DNA of 64,000 nucleotides from Cyphellophora europaea CBS 101466 (GCF_000365145.1 NW_008481812.1:744001-808000); one strand, 5' to 3'; numbered from the stretch's first letter, positions 53,892-64,000 are shown. Translations and numbers: made by a program. Notes: generated by a model from the sequence alone, not told the origin.

Positions 53892-56177
53892 TTACGCGCG
53901 CCCCCAGAGGAACCAGGCTTTTCCCATCCATGAACAGACACGCGACCCAACAGATAAAACTAACAATTTCGCCAGAGCCTCTAAGTGGAATGTCATGAGC
54001 ACTTTCGCCGTCAGCGCAAGCGTACTGCTGTTGAATATTCCCATGGTTGGCCTGAGAGGCCCAATGTCTTCAAGAATTGATGTAGCTCGTGGAGTTTGTG
54101 CCGTTCCGGAAGCCAAGAATGCAGTGGCAAGCCTTCTTGTGTAGTAAACGTCGAACGGCAACATGATCATTGACGCCAAGAAAGAGCTTGCGCAGAGACA
54201 TGTTAGATCACCTGTAAATGTAGACAACGTAGTGACCCGAAAATACTTCGGATTCGAGCGGTGATCATAACCTGGTTTCGGAGTGGCTGCTCGATTCTGC
54301 AACGATGAAGCAATGGCCGAGATATCTTCGTCAAGCTCAGTTGGACGACGCACTGGTCGTGGGGCGATACCCTGAAGCCTTTCAGGGGTGTGTGATGCCC
54401 GTGCCAGAGACGGGGCTCTTGAGAGTCCGGGTACTGGAGTGGATGGGGCTGAAGGGTCAGGCATGTTAGCCTCGGGGAGATCGACCGGTTCAAGAAGTCT
54501 CTCGAGTGGTACCGTTGGGCTGATCTCCGTTTCGTCAGACATCTGTGCTCTGGGTGCGAGTGCGTGTCCTCCTGCCGTCATCTCGTCAACGTCAGCGTCG
54601 CTCAAGTTGAGGTCGTCTGGATCGGGCGTAGCTGTTGATATATCATCAGCCCATTCGTGAATATACCCGATTCTGCCAATGGGGTCGATGTGCATCTCCG
54701 ACAAGGCTTGGTCAATTGCCATTCTGCGAAGCTGATCATCAGGGAGCTGCGCTTGCAATGGCCTTCGATGGTTCTCTCTGACCAGAGCTCCGTACCGATA
54801 TTTTGCTGCCTGCAGAATCTCAGGTATTTCTGCTCCGTCGATCATGTCTCCACCAGAAGTGAGTCGGAGCCAGGTCAGTATCTTGAGGCATGTTGGGAAA
54901 GCGATGCGTAGCTGATCAAGGAAAGACAGCCGTGACTTCAGGAACGGAATGGCCAGAGGGTCCTGGTGAAACTTCGGTATGATAGTCGTGTAGGTATCGA
55001 GCTCCCCAACACGGCCTCCGACCGAGAGTCTGTCAGCACGATCCGGCTTCGCTATGATATCTGGCAATAGGAAGCGAAGTCTCAATTCTATGCTTTCGCG
55101 TATCTGCTCGCCAATATAGGCAAGGACAAAAGGAGAAGTTACCAGACTGATGCAAAACGCTCCGTAAGCTGGAAGTGATACCGCTGCAGGCATTCTCGCC
55201 AAATATTTGGGCGACTCGCTGAGCGGGGATATGAAGGTAGACCAGGAAATAAGGTGTTCGACTGGCATCAGACCCAGCGCCTGGAGCATGCTATGTGCAC
55301 GTATCGGCCACTCGATCGTGAAGATGCCCACATCTTTCCTGTGATCGTTAAGAAGGAGGCAATTCTGAGCTTTGAGATTCTTACAGCTTGTCCAGGCCCC
55401 ATTCAGTCCAAGGGGTCTCATCAACATCTCCAAACTCATCGACATTCGGACGGATGGGCCGATGCATAGATGGAGTGAACATGTACCGATAGTCTCGTAT
55501 CCAATCCGCAGCGATACCGAAGCCTAGCCCCGAAAGGCAGAAAGCTGGTGGCCCCAGGCGTCGTGTTTCTGAATACATGACGTCCATCAAGCTCGGTGCG
55601 AAGTATGATCGGAATGTCTGCGATATTGATCAGCGCAGCTCACTATCGGGCGAGCACTTGACTTACCACAAGCCTAGAGCGGAATGATATCGCCCACCAG
55701 GAGCCGAAATCGAGACCCAACGCGAAAATTTCTCGCATGGCGAGGCCAACGAAATTCTCCAGCTTGACCAAGTCAACTAGCTCATCATCTGAAAGGTCGT
55801 GGCGCCGTGCAAGCTTCGTATCTGTATCATGCTTCGATCTGACGACGCCCACCACCCGCAAAACCTCGTTCTGAGCCCTTCTCAGAGCTTTATCTGCTCG
55901 CTCCGAACTCTCATTGACTGGGTGGCCACGACTGTCGAATTGCTGAACATATCCGGGCGCACCGTTATCAAAGGCATGAGAGTTGAGAACAAACTCGCCA
56001 TTTTCGTCCCTCAAAGGCTCCTCAAAGGCGGACCGGCCCTAGATTCGTCAGACTCGCGCGCGGAATGAGGACGACAACACTGTGTAAGCGCGGCGGGACT
56101 CATGCCAGCGCTTGGCTCGGGAAAGATGGGATGGAACTCACCAAGGCCAGTCGGATGAGATGACTGAGTCTGCCCAT
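53892..56177 (-). CDS. Hypothetical multipass membrane protein, 695 aa
   Basis: Four exons, 56142-56177, 55667-56038, 55385-55617 and 53892-55338, with introns of 103, 49 and 46 bp. I do not recognise a family. The start is MGRLSHLIRLAL. Hydrophobic segments lie in exon 3 (GPPAFCLSGLGFGIAADW), near residue 270 (SLPAYGAFCISLVTSPFVLAYI) and near the C terminus (LTCLCASSFLASMIMLP, then a final one). Between them is a disordered Pro/Ser/Asp-rich stretch of about 130 residues. Exon joins are consistent in frame and fit a mitochondrial or endomembrane protein. The ATG is in a weak context, so the start is the least certain part. Confidence 0.7.
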
Positions 56178-56653
56178 AACCGGTGCTGGGTCATCAGTTC
56201 ATACGCCGACGCATTGGCCGATCGATGCTCAGCGCTAGTGGCCCGTGGTTACACGGGTTGCACATGGGGAATTTTCCACGTTGGAAGCAAGCGAGACAAA
56301 TCCGACACCATGCGCGACGAGGCGTAGCAAGAGACTCGTCGCGTAGATCGACTTCAGTCACAAATGGATATGCCTGCTCTATGTATAGACACTGGTGTAT
56401 GAGGCACTGGTGCAGCGAAGGAGAGACCGTGGTCTTCGCGCCAATCGGAGACGACTTGATGCGCCAAGGCCCTAATGCCGGGGCAGCAAACTCTAAATGA
56501 TGAGGCTATTCTGCTGGGTAACTTTTTTTGCGACGTCGAGATTCGCGCCTCGCTCACACCGTCGTCGTCGGGCACAATGCTTCAGATCCTGGTACGCCAT
56601 CGCAAACAGGGCAAAACTTGCTGCAGGTGATTTGATTTGTTATCATCACAGTC
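56178..56653. promoter_or_regulatory. Divergent upstream region, membrane protein / UTP13
   Basis: 476 bp between divergent starts. No recognised motif or gene. Confidence 0.35.
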
Positions 56654-59395
56654 ATGGCGACAAAGTTCCAGGTGAAGACAACCTTTGAGGCTGCAAGAAC
56701 CATCGAGCCGATTTACACGGGTGGGGATGTGTCCGCCAATGCGTCCGGCTCATTAATAGCAACGACCGTGGATGAAGATGTGTTGATCGTGAACACAAGT
56801 TCCAATCGGCCGTTGTGTCGAATAGAAGGAGATGGTGAAGCTGTGACGAGCTTGAGCCTTGGACCAGAAGCGTCTTACGTGGCAATATGCTCACGGTCAC
56901 TAAGCATGCGCATCTTCTCGCTTGATGTCAACGATGAACAAACAGCCGCAACCGCAGTGCTACTGAGGAGCCTAAAAGCCCACACAACTCCGGTGGTCTC
57001 CTCCAGTATCGACCCCACGGAGTCTTTACTGGCGACGGGTGCTGCAGACGGAGCAGTCAAGATATGGGACCTTAAAGGCGGCTTTACAACGCATACCTTT
57101 CATGCTCACGGTGGCGTTGTGTCTGCGATCTGCTTCTTCCGCCTGCAGCTCGCACAGCAGAAGAGAAAAGGCGTGCCAATAAATCAACCAGCATCATCAC
57201 TCGGCCTGGCAACGGGCGGTGAGGAAGGCAAGATTCGAGTGTGGGACCTCGCTGCCAGCAAAGCTGTTGCATCGCTCGATGCTCACGCAAGTGTCGTAAG
57301 ATCACTATGTTTTTCACAGCATGAAGGGTTTTTGTTATCAGCAAGCAGAGACAAGACCATCATATTATGGGACGCCAGGACATGGCAACAGCGCAAAGTA
57401 ATCCCAGTTCTGGAAGTTGTCGAGACTTCTGGACTTCTCCTGAACGGTGCATACTGTTTCGGAGGTGGGGAGAACGGCAACCTGAGGTTGTGGTCAACTT
57501 CCACTGGCAAGGAGATTACGCCCAAGCAAGAGCCAGGACTCGAAACGGATTCGATCGTTACAGCAGTTTCAATCAGCGCAGAATCTCTGATACTGACTAT
57601 CCACCAAGATCAGACCATGAAGTTTCATTCCTACTCTCAACTAAGCAACGACGTACCGAAAGGTGCCTCATGTCCACTGCCAGTGGTCCGGCGAAAAACA
57701 GCCAACCTCGACGAGGTCATCGATATGGCTTGCGTTGGGCCTGATCGATCTACGATGGCACTGGCGATCAACACAGAGAGCATCAAATTAGTATCAGCTG
57801 ACGGGAGCTCAAGTGCATCCGTATTCGGCAACGACACTGGATCATTAGATGGGCACACTGACATAATCATTAGCTTAGACACGGATTGGTCAGGGCATTG
57901 GCTGGCGACAGGCGCCAAAGACAATACGGCAAGGCTATGGAGACTCGACCCAACAAATTCAACCTTCCAATGTGCAGCAGTCTTTGAAGGACATGCTGAA
58001 TCTATCGGAGCAGTTGCCCTGCCCAAAAGTCCACCCTCAGGCAACGCGGCAAAGCATCCCTCAAAGCATTTTCCAGCATTCTTGATCACAGGCTCACAAG
58101 ACAAGACTATCAAGAGATGGGACACTTCGAAACTGAAAGTCAACAACGATGATGCTGTGCAGAGCGGCGTTCGCGCGATCTATACACGCGTTGCCCACGA
58201 AAAGGACATCAATGCCATTGACGTTTCTCCGATCGGACCTCTCTTCGCATCCGCCTCGCAGGACCGGACCATTAAAATCTGGTCTCTCGAGGACGGCTCC
58301 GTGACAGGCATCCTTCGTGGCCACAAGCGGGGCGTCTGGTCCATCAAGTTCTCTCCAGCTGGCACGCCACCCATCGCGCTTGCAGAAGGCGGAGCCAGCT
58401 CGTCCCGTGGCCTCCTCGTTAGTGGTTCCGGCGACAAGACAGTCAAAGTCTGGTCCCTCTCCACATACACCTGCCTCCTCACCTTCGAAGGGCACAGTAA
58501 CTCAGTCCTCAAGGTCATTTGGCTCCCGCCCCTAGATACCGACGCTACCACATCAGACGACGACATCGCTCACCGTAAAACCCATTCACAACATCCGACC
58601 ATTGCTTCCTCTTCTGCCGACACCCTCATCAAGCTTTGGGATCCATACGCCCCATCAGACTCCGACAACCTCCTCACCACACTCGACAACCACAGCGACC
58701 GCGTCTGGGCACTCGCCACACCGTGCTTTCCACACTCCACCGCTCCCACACCACCACCTTACCCCCTCATCTCCGGCGCCGCCGACGCCACCCTCACCTT
58801 CTGGGCAGACACCACAACGCAAACCAGCGAGACCGTCACCCGTCAGGCCACAGAGCGCATCGAACAAGACCAGCTCCTGCAGAACCACATCATGGCCAAG
58901 AACTACCGCGAGGTCATCACGCTGAGCCTGGCGCTGAACCACCCGGGCCGCCTACTGCGCGTGTTCCAGGACGTCGTCGCCCTCCCTGCCGCCGAGCAAG
59001 AGCCTGGTAGCCTCACGGGCGTGCGCGCCGTGGACGACGTGCTCGCCAGCTTGGACGAGGAGCAGGTCTTCAAGTTGCTGGAGCGGGTGCGGGACTGGAA
59101 CACCAATGCACGCACCGCGGTCGTGGCGCAGCGCGTGCTCGGCACCCTGTTGCGCAGCTACGATGTGGATTTCTTTGTGGACTTGGCGGAGAACAGGCGC
59201 TTGAAGGGCGTGAGGCCGCTGCTCAGGGCGTTGGAGGTGTATACCGAGCGGCACTACAAGAGATTGGAGGAGCTGGTGGATGAAAGTTATCTGTTGGAGT
59301 ACACTTTACGGGAGATGGATGAGATATCAGGGACTGCGATGACTAGGATCAACGGGAGTGCAAAAGCAGTGACCGCAGATGCTGCGATGGTGTAA
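56654..59395 (+). CDS. UTP13: U3 snoRNA-associated protein 13 (Utp13/TBL3)
   Basis: A 913-aa single-exon protein made of two WD40 propellers (repeats such as SSIDPTESLLATGAADGAVKIWD, FASASQDRTIKIWS, LLVSGSGDKTVKVWS, LITGSQDKTIKRWD). A helical Utp13 C-terminal domain follows at about 742-885 (NHIMAKNYREVITLSLALNHP, VFKLLERVRDWNTNARTA, VRPLLRALEVYTERHYKRL). It is part of the UtpB complex of the small-subunit processome, acting on 18S pre-rRNA in the nucleolus. The coding strand changes from C-rich (58500-58880) to G-rich (after 59050). Convergent with SPP2, 120 bp apart. Confidence 0.94.
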   Translation: MATKFQVKTTFEAARTIEPIYTGGDVSANASGSLIATTVDEDVLIVNTSSNRPLCRIEGDGEAVTSLSLGPEASYVAICSRSLSMRIFSLDVNDEQTAATAVLLRSLKAHTTPVVSSSIDPTESLLATGAADGAVKIWDLKGGFTTHTFHAHGGVVSAICFFRLQLAQQKRKGVPINQPASSLGLATGGEEGKIRVWDLAASKAVASLDAHASVVRSLCFSQHEGFLLSASRDKTIILWDARTWQQRKVIPVLEVVETSGLLLNGAYCFGGGENGNLRLWSTSTGKEITPKQEPGLETDSIVTAVSISAESLILTIHQDQTMKFHSYSQLSNDVPKGASCPLPVVRRKTANLDEVIDMACVGPDRSTMALAINTESIKLVSADGSSSASVFGNDTGSLDGHTDIIISLDTDWSGHWLATGAKDNTARLWRLDPTNSTFQCAAVFEGHAESIGAVALPKSPPSGNAAKHPSKHFPAFLITGSQDKTIKRWDTSKLKVNNDDAVQSGVRAIYTRVAHEKDINAIDVSPIGPLFASASQDRTIKIWSLEDGSVTGILRGHKRGVWSIKFSPAGTPPIALAEGGASSSRGLLVSGSGDKTVKVWSLSTYTCLLTFEGHSNSVLKVIWLPPLDTDATTSDDDIAHRKTHSQHPTIASSSADTLIKLWDPYAPSDSDNLLTTLDNHSDRVWALATPCFPHSTAPTPPPYPLISGAADATLTFWADTTTQTSETVTRQATERIEQDQLLQNHIMAKNYREVITLSLALNHPGRLLRVFQDVVALPAAEQEPGSLTGVRAVDDVLASLDEEQVFKLLERVRDWNTNARTAVVAQRVLGTLLRSYDVDFFVDLAENRRLKGVRPLLRALEVYTERHYKRLEELVDESYLLEYTLREMDEISGTAMTRINGSAKAVTADAAMV

Positions 59396-59515
59396 AGATT
59401 GCTAGATGCGGGTGTGCACTGTAAGATAGTAGATGAGTCTCGGAAGAAAGATGGCAGGTTTTGGGGGTCGGAAAATGAATGGGAATATAAATGTCCCGCA
59501 ACATTCCCACATTAT

Positions 59516-60889
59516 CTATCTATCGTCGCGACGTTTTCTGTCATCGTCTCGATGCCAGTCTCGGTCGCGGTCTCTCTCTCGGTCACGATGGCGACTTCGT
59601 TGAGACGAGCTCGAGGCATGGTGATCATCATCTCGATGTCGGCTACGGTGCTTGTCTCGATGCTTGGAATCATAGTCATCCTCATTCCGTCTTCTGCGAT
59701 CACGCGACCGACTTCGATCTCGTTTCGATCTCACGCCGTCCGAGTCACGGTCGTCATTGTGCCGCCTGGACTTGTGCCTGTCCTCGTCTTCTTCATCTCT
59801 GTACCGTCGTGACGAACTGCTGTGTCTGGAGGAGTCGTACCCGTCACCATTGGTAATCGCTTTGCGATCCCCGTCTCGCTTTGAATCTCGGTCTCGACCA
59901 CTTCGTTCCAAATTGCGGTCGCGGCGGTCACGCCAGTCTTGCTCAGGCTTCTGATTTTTGGAGTCTCTGATCCGCTTCTGGAACTCTTCTTCTGTGATCC
60001 GCTCACCAGTCTCCTTATTCTCACGCATCAGTGGCGTGAAGAAACCCTGGCCCTTGTTGTTCTTACGCATGTCGGCCTTGCCCCAGGCACCCAGTTCCAC
60101 ATCAGAACCTGGTGCTGCCTTTGCGCCGATGCCGAGGAAGCCTTCTTGCTTGCGGATCTTGCGTGGATTGTCATCCTTCTCGCTTTCTAGATTGATGGTC
60201 TGTCCTGCAGCTTTTCGCTTCTGGCCCATACCTCGTAGCATTGCTAGGCCAAACTCTTCGACGGGCATAGCGGCATAGTCTTCGAGCGTGCTTGACTCTG
60301 GGCGTGATGCAACGTCTTCTCGGAAGTCTGTAGTTTCATCTTGGCCTTGAAGTCGAGCATTTGCTTGCGCAGCGATAATCGCGTTGCTCTTCGGTCTGTC
60401 ACCGAGAAGTGCCGCCATGGCGATTTCGTCTTCAGTCATCTCTTTCGCAGGGTGTCCGTTCGCTGTATCTGCGCTCCCAGGCACAGGCGCATTTTCAGTT
60501 CCTTCATCAACCTCTTTCTGTTCTGAGTACTGGAGGCCGCTCGCTTTGCTGACCTCGTCTCTTTCGACCATGACCACCTCGCCATTTTGTGCAGCCTGCA
60601 CTTCTTCGGGAAGCAGGTTTTTGCGGCCACGAGTCCGCCAGTCACCGTTACCAGAGTTTTGGATGATTTTCACCTCTGTCTGTTGAACAGGCTTGCTTAG
60701 AATTGCTCCGGTGGAGGAGAAGCCAGTTACTGACTCATGCTGTGGTTCGTCGTCTTCCTCGTTGTCCGAGTCCTGCGCTCGTAGAGGCGCAGTCTGAGTC
60801 TTTTTCGGCTGTGGAAGCCGTGGCCCAGCACCCTTCGCAGGAGCACCTGCTTTGGGCTTGCCGAAACCGAACGAAATGGCCTTGGACAT
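59516..60889 (-). CDS. SPP2: Pre-mRNA-splicing factor SPP2
   Basis: A 457-aa single-exon protein from MSKAISFGFG. The start (SFGFGKPKAGAP) matches Spp2/GPKOW. A G-patch-like segment MPVEEFGLAMLRGMG lies at about residues 207-222; in the family a Trp follows (GMGW), here Gln. A second conserved stretch around 235-265 (FLGIGAKAAPGSDVELGAWGKADM) is present. The C terminus is a long Arg/Asp/Ser tail of RD and RS dipeptides. Spp2 binds and activates the helicase Prp2 during spliceosome remodelling. The open frame extends upstream to a CTG-type start, but MSKAISFGF is the natural beginning. Confidence 0.85.
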   Translation of the reverse strand: MSKAISFGFGKPKAGAPAKGAGPRLPQPKKTQTAPLRAQDSDNEEDDEPQHESVTGFSSTGAILSKPVQQTEVKIIQNSGNGDWRTRGRKNLLPEEVQAAQNGEVVMVERDEVSKASGLQYSEQKEVDEGTENAPVPGSADTANGHPAKEMTEDEIAMAALLGDRPKSNAIIAAQANARLQGQDETTDFREDVASRPESSTLEDYAAMPVEEFGLAMLRGMGQKRKAAGQTINLESEKDDNPRKIRKQEGFLGIGAKAAPGSDVELGAWGKADMRKNNKGQGFFTPLMRENKETGERITEEEFQKRIRDSKNQKPEQDWRDRRDRNLERSGRDRDSKRDGDRKAITNGDGYDSSRHSSSSRRYRDEEDEDRHKSRRHNDDRDSDGVRSKRDRSRSRDRRRRNEDDYDSKHRDKHRSRHRDDDHHASSSSQRSRHRDRERDRDRDWHRDDDRKRRDDR

Positions 60890-61305
60890 GGCTGGAGTGC
60901 CCGCCACATCTGCAGACAGTGACTCGGGGCAGTTTTCTTGTAGCAAAAAAGGTAAAGCGCTCGGAGAAGGCAACAACGACTGCCAAGCCTTTCGGCGGCA
61001 CCTTATCGATAACTCTAAATGCGCCTGGCCTTTGCGGCCTCGTGCCAGTTTGACCGTCTTCCTTTCAGTGGAGGCAACGCGTTTGCCGGCGGCACTCTTC
61101 GCTACCTATCGACACCTCGACGAGCTCAGCATTTCAAGACCAGGCGTTGCCTTGTGCCGTACTGCGTCGCCGATATCCCTCCCTAGATTCAATACATTAC
61201 TTTCATCTGTGATATTGGGCTGCGATCTGCCAAATCAACTCCCGCGCCTTGTGCGCATACCGGCCACTCCACCTACGGAATCCTGTGCCATCAGTGCTGT
61301 CCACG
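60890..61305. promoter_or_regulatory. Divergent upstream region, SPP2 / RING gene
   Basis: 416 bp between divergent starts. No recognised motif. Confidence 0.35.
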
Positions 61306-62886
61306 ATGACATCTACCGATATGGCCCTTCTGGGCACCTTTCAAAAGCACATTGAAGACATGCGGGCTCTTGTTCAGTGCAAGGTCTGCCTCAAACCATT
61401 CTACGAGCCATTCACCCTGTCATGCGGGCACACATATTGCTACTCGTGCCTTTCAAGCTGGCTAGGCGGCAGCCATAATCGTCCAAGGTCAAAGAATTGT
61501 CCCGACTGCCGAGCCATAATTCGCACTGAGCCATGTCCGAATTACACACTTCGAGATCTGGTCCATATGTTTCTCAACCGAGCCGAGCTGCTGCCTGAAG
61601 ATGAGACGACCCAGGAACACGAAACTGGCAAGGCGGACGAAGCCCGTGTGCTTGCAGCAGACCGTTCGTCCCGTGGACTATTCAAAGGTATTTTTACAAG
61701 ACCACCGCATGGTCTCGGACACCGCCCACCGCACCTACCAGTTGCTCCCCACCCAATATGGGATGAAGCAGACCATGTCGAGAGATGCCCAGCTTGCACT
61801 CACGAACTTGAAGACGGCATGTGTAACCGCTGTGGGTGGGAGATCGACGCTTACGGCTTCTCTGATGAGGATGACATCGACGACCTTACTGAACAGACCT
61901 ACAATTCGGAAGAGGACGACAGGGATATCTCCCCAGACGACGATGGAACCGAACCCTTTCATCCCCTACCTTTTGGTTTCCACGTTCACCACGATTTCTA
62001 CGACCAAGAGAGCCAAGCAGAAGACGAGCATTATGCAGGTCATCCGTTTCCTCGACCATCTAGCATATCTTTAAGTGAAGATGGTGTTAGTGAGGATGAG
62101 GACGACGATGGCGAGATGGACGACTTCATTGACGATGATGAAGAGCACGATCATCCTCGTGAGATTGACTATGATGATGAGGATCTGGATAGCCTGGCTA
62201 GCGAGAGGCGGCACCCAGGACATAGGAGCCCACACCCCGGCCATCTAGGACCGGGCACGGAGCCCATAATACATCATCCGGCATCCACGAACTTCGCGTA
62301 TGATTCTCATTACGACACATCGAGCGAAATCGAGGAGCCATCCTATGATGAAGACGATGCGGCGCCCAGTCTGTCATCTCGGCCAATATACAACATCGAC
62401 TACAATAGTGAATCATCCGGAGACGAAGATGTCACAGTTCAGAACGGTGACGACAGTCAGACGGATGATCAGACGAATTACGACTCGGACGGCTCATCGG
62501 TCCAAGAAGTTCCGCCTCCTTCCCACACCACTGGGTTAACAAATCGGAGGGGCAATCGCCGCATAGTCGACAGCGACGATGAAGAGGAAGACGGAACCGG
62601 AGTCGACGAGCAGGTTCCACCACCATTCTCGGAGGAGGACTCCGAAGTTTCAGAGGAATCCGATGACACCGCCATTCGTGGCCCACCCCAATCATCCGCT
62701 CTTCGTCAACGACGGCTCAGGCAGCGTAGGGCGACTCACAGCCAACGCAGCGATCGAGGACTGAGTGCGGGGGGACCATCGAGGTACAGCAGCTACAGTC
62801 GAAGTCCGCCGCCATCCAGACGACGAGGTCAACGACTCCAGCCAGTGCTTGATCTGACACAATCTCGCCCCATGCGTGTGCACTAG
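61306..62886 (+). CDS. RING-finger protein with a second zinc module and acidic tail
   Basis: A 526-aa single-exon protein from the ATG at 61306. RING-HC ligands: Cys25, Cys28, Cys40, His42, Cys45, Cys48, Cys65, Cys68 (CKVCLKPFYEPFTLSCGH, CYSC, CPDC). This predicts an E3 ubiquitin ligase. A second four-Cys module is at 161-176 (CPACTHELEDGMCNRC), a zinc-ribbon type. The rest is strongly acidic and disordered (many EDD/DDE runs), ending in a basic, Arg/Ser-rich stretch (RQRRATHSQRSDRG, PPSRRRGQRLQPVLDL). It is probably nuclear. Substrates are unknown. The pairing of RING and zinc ribbon with acidic tail is not tied to a characterised protein that I know. Confidence 0.82.
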   Translation: MTSTDMALLGTFQKHIEDMRALVQCKVCLKPFYEPFTLSCGHTYCYSCLSSWLGGSHNRPRSKNCPDCRAIIRTEPCPNYTLRDLVHMFLNRAELLPEDETTQEHETGKADEARVLAADRSSRGLFKGIFTRPPHGLGHRPPHLPVAPHPIWDEADHVERCPACTHELEDGMCNRCGWEIDAYGFSDEDDIDDLTEQTYNSEEDDRDISPDDDGTEPFHPLPFGFHVHHDFYDQESQAEDEHYAGHPFPRPSSISLSEDGVSEDEDDDGEMDDFIDDDEEHDHPREIDYDDEDLDSLASERRHPGHRSPHPGHLGPGTEPIIHHPASTNFAYDSHYDTSSEIEEPSYDEDDAAPSLSSRPIYNIDYNSESSGDEDVTVQNGDDSQTDDQTNYDSDGSSVQEVPPPSHTTGLTNRRGNRRIVDSDDEEEDGTGVDEQVPPPFSEEDSEVSEESDDTAIRGPPQSSALRQRRLRQRRATHSQRSDRGLSAGGPSRYSSYSRSPPPSRRRGQRLQPVLDLTQSRPMRVH

Positions 62887-63337
62887 AGGACGCGTATGCC
62901 TCACTGATAGCGCTGCGAAAACTTGTTGTACGAGGAGAGGCGTGGAAGGCGAGTGACCCAAAAGAGAAAGCGTTGCAGTATCACGAGATATGTTTATTGC
63001 CACGAGGCAGGGAACGCAATGATGGGCGGAATTGTTCAATGGAAAAGCCATTGATGGGCTTGCAACCACACTTAAAGCTGAATAGCAGCATCTTACGTAG
63101 AAGCACGACATGATACCCCAGACGGGCGTTACTTTTTTTCCCTTTTTCCTTGCTGTGTATTTGAAGCTGCAGATCTGCTTGGTATCATGAGCCGTGAACT
63201 CCGGCGCTATGCATTTGTCCTTTCTATCGAAGGAGCTGGCACATCCTCAGCCTTCCAACCCATCTCCCATCCCGAGCCGGTGTGGCAAACCTAAGACGTA
63301 CAGTACAGCGCTGCTCTTGCAGGGGCCGAGTGATAAA
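62887..63337. other. Convergent 3' region
   Basis: 451 bp between the 3' ends of the RING gene and PRE1. Contains an A/T-rich tract near 63130-63150 on the way to likely poly(A) sites. Nothing else recognised. Confidence 0.35.
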
Positions 63338-64000
63338 TCAAGCACTGAGAACCTGCTTGCTGGTGTCGTACTCGATCTCCTGCACGCCGTCCTTCTTGAC
63401 TACCTTGACTGTCATGCCCTTGAAGTCAATGGGCAGCCGTCGTTGCAGCTCGTCGGTACACATTCGCAGAATCTTCATGCCCTGGTCGAAGCTAATGTCT
63501 GGGTGGTGGTGCTTGTCAAGGATCGAGAGGCAGTAGTATCTACGTGCGTGCCCCAGTCTGTCAGCGTGCTGCGATATATGGAGAAGGGAACAGCATGGAG
63601 GAAGCTTGCGAATACGTACTGCGCGTAGCCGTGCGCCGCATATGGCACCTTCGCCGCACTCGCCAAATAGTCCAGCCAGTATAGACTCGGCTCTTTGGTG
63701 ATGGGGTCCACACCGCCGAGCAACAGGTTGACAGTATACGGATGCCTCGACCGCAGGCTCTTGGCCAGCTCGCCTCGCACGAACGCGGCCAGGGCGGCAG
63801 GACCCAGTTCCGTCTCGTTGCGCATCGAGTACAGAGCAACGTTGGCTTGGACGAATTCGGCAAATTGCACTGTGTCGCCCGCCTCGCCGGAGAAAGCCAT
63901 CAGGTTGTTCTTGTTGAGGACGCGGGTCTTGTCGTCGCTGGACTTGAGGATCGTGGCACCGCGCATCGCCGCTTTGCTCGCGGCAATGATGGTGAAATCA
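63338..64000 (-). CDS. PRE1: Proteasome subunit beta type-4 (Pre1), 5' end outside window
   Basis: Two exons visible: 63620-64000 (continuing beyond the window) and 63338-63539, with an 80-bp intron whose splicing restores HGYAQYYCLSILD. The sequence starts mid-protein at DFTIIAASKAAMRGATIL, then SDDKTRVLNKNNLMAFSGEAGDTVQFAEF, and ends DFKGMTVKVVKKDGVQ. It matches beta-4, a non-catalytic 20S core subunit. About a dozen N-terminal residues are missing because the window ends. In the assembled ring, beta-4 sits next to beta-3, encoded about 15 kb away. Confidence 0.93.

Overview
This window is nuclear DNA of a filamentous ascomycete (Pezizomycotina). The evidence is compact genes with 45-150 bp GT...AG introns, some with CTGAC or CTAAC branch sites, and fungal families such as hxB, DUF3328/UstYa-like, CFEM, DUF6314 and FAR-17a. 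A dothideomycete is my guess, not something the sequence proves. I recognise about 33 protein-coding genes on both strands, including one (COX23) that becomes visible only after splicing three short exons by eye. I found no tRNA, rRNA, CRISPR array, intact transposon or secondary-metabolite core enzyme.

Layout. 0-9 kb: a decayed short-chain dehydrogenase relic, BIG1, RRP17, tropomyosin, a securin-like protein, a branched-chain aminotransferase, an ERV2-type sulfhydryl oxidase and a Cys-rich unknown. 9-19.5 kb: a FAR-17a/AIG1 membrane protein, a tiny Spa2-like protein, a DUF6314 protein, a membrane-anchored CFEM-like protein, an acidic unknown, a UstYa-like protein and a SnoaL-like protein. 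19.5-30 kb: a C2H2 zinc-finger factor between two gene-free stretches of about 2.3 and 2.2 kb, then a 1263-aa fungal protein. 30-39.8 kb: a six-exon alcohol dehydrogenase, an unknown, a DUF202 membrane protein, a MARVEL-like protein and molybdenum cofactor sulfurase. 40-64 kb is housekeeping-rich: SAD1/USP39, a DUF1348 protein, COX23, the NatB subunit MDM20, proteasome beta-3 (PUP3), a TUG/UBX protein, RPL36, a secreted M20 peptidase, a large membrane protein, UTP13, SPP2, a RING protein and proteasome beta-4 (PRE1, cut by the window edge).

Functional links. RRP17, UTP13 and RPL36 serve ribosome production. SAD1 and SPP2 serve splicing. PUP3 and PRE1 are neighbouring subunits of the 20S proteasome ring. 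Tropomyosin starting Met-Asp is a classic NatB substrate, and the NatB auxiliary subunit is encoded about 40 kb away. These links reflect known biology; nothing shows the genes form a cluster.

Most noteworthy: two alternative first exons for tropomyosin that predict different N-terminal acetylation; a UstYa-like protein that has lost all four histidines of its two HxxHC motifs; a stand-alone tandem SHD mini-protein; and a repeated switch from C-rich to G-rich coding strand partway through genes. All gene models were assembled by eye; starts and splice sites are predictions. Many open frames in this window begin at GTG or TTG, so starts were moved to the nearest sensible ATG.
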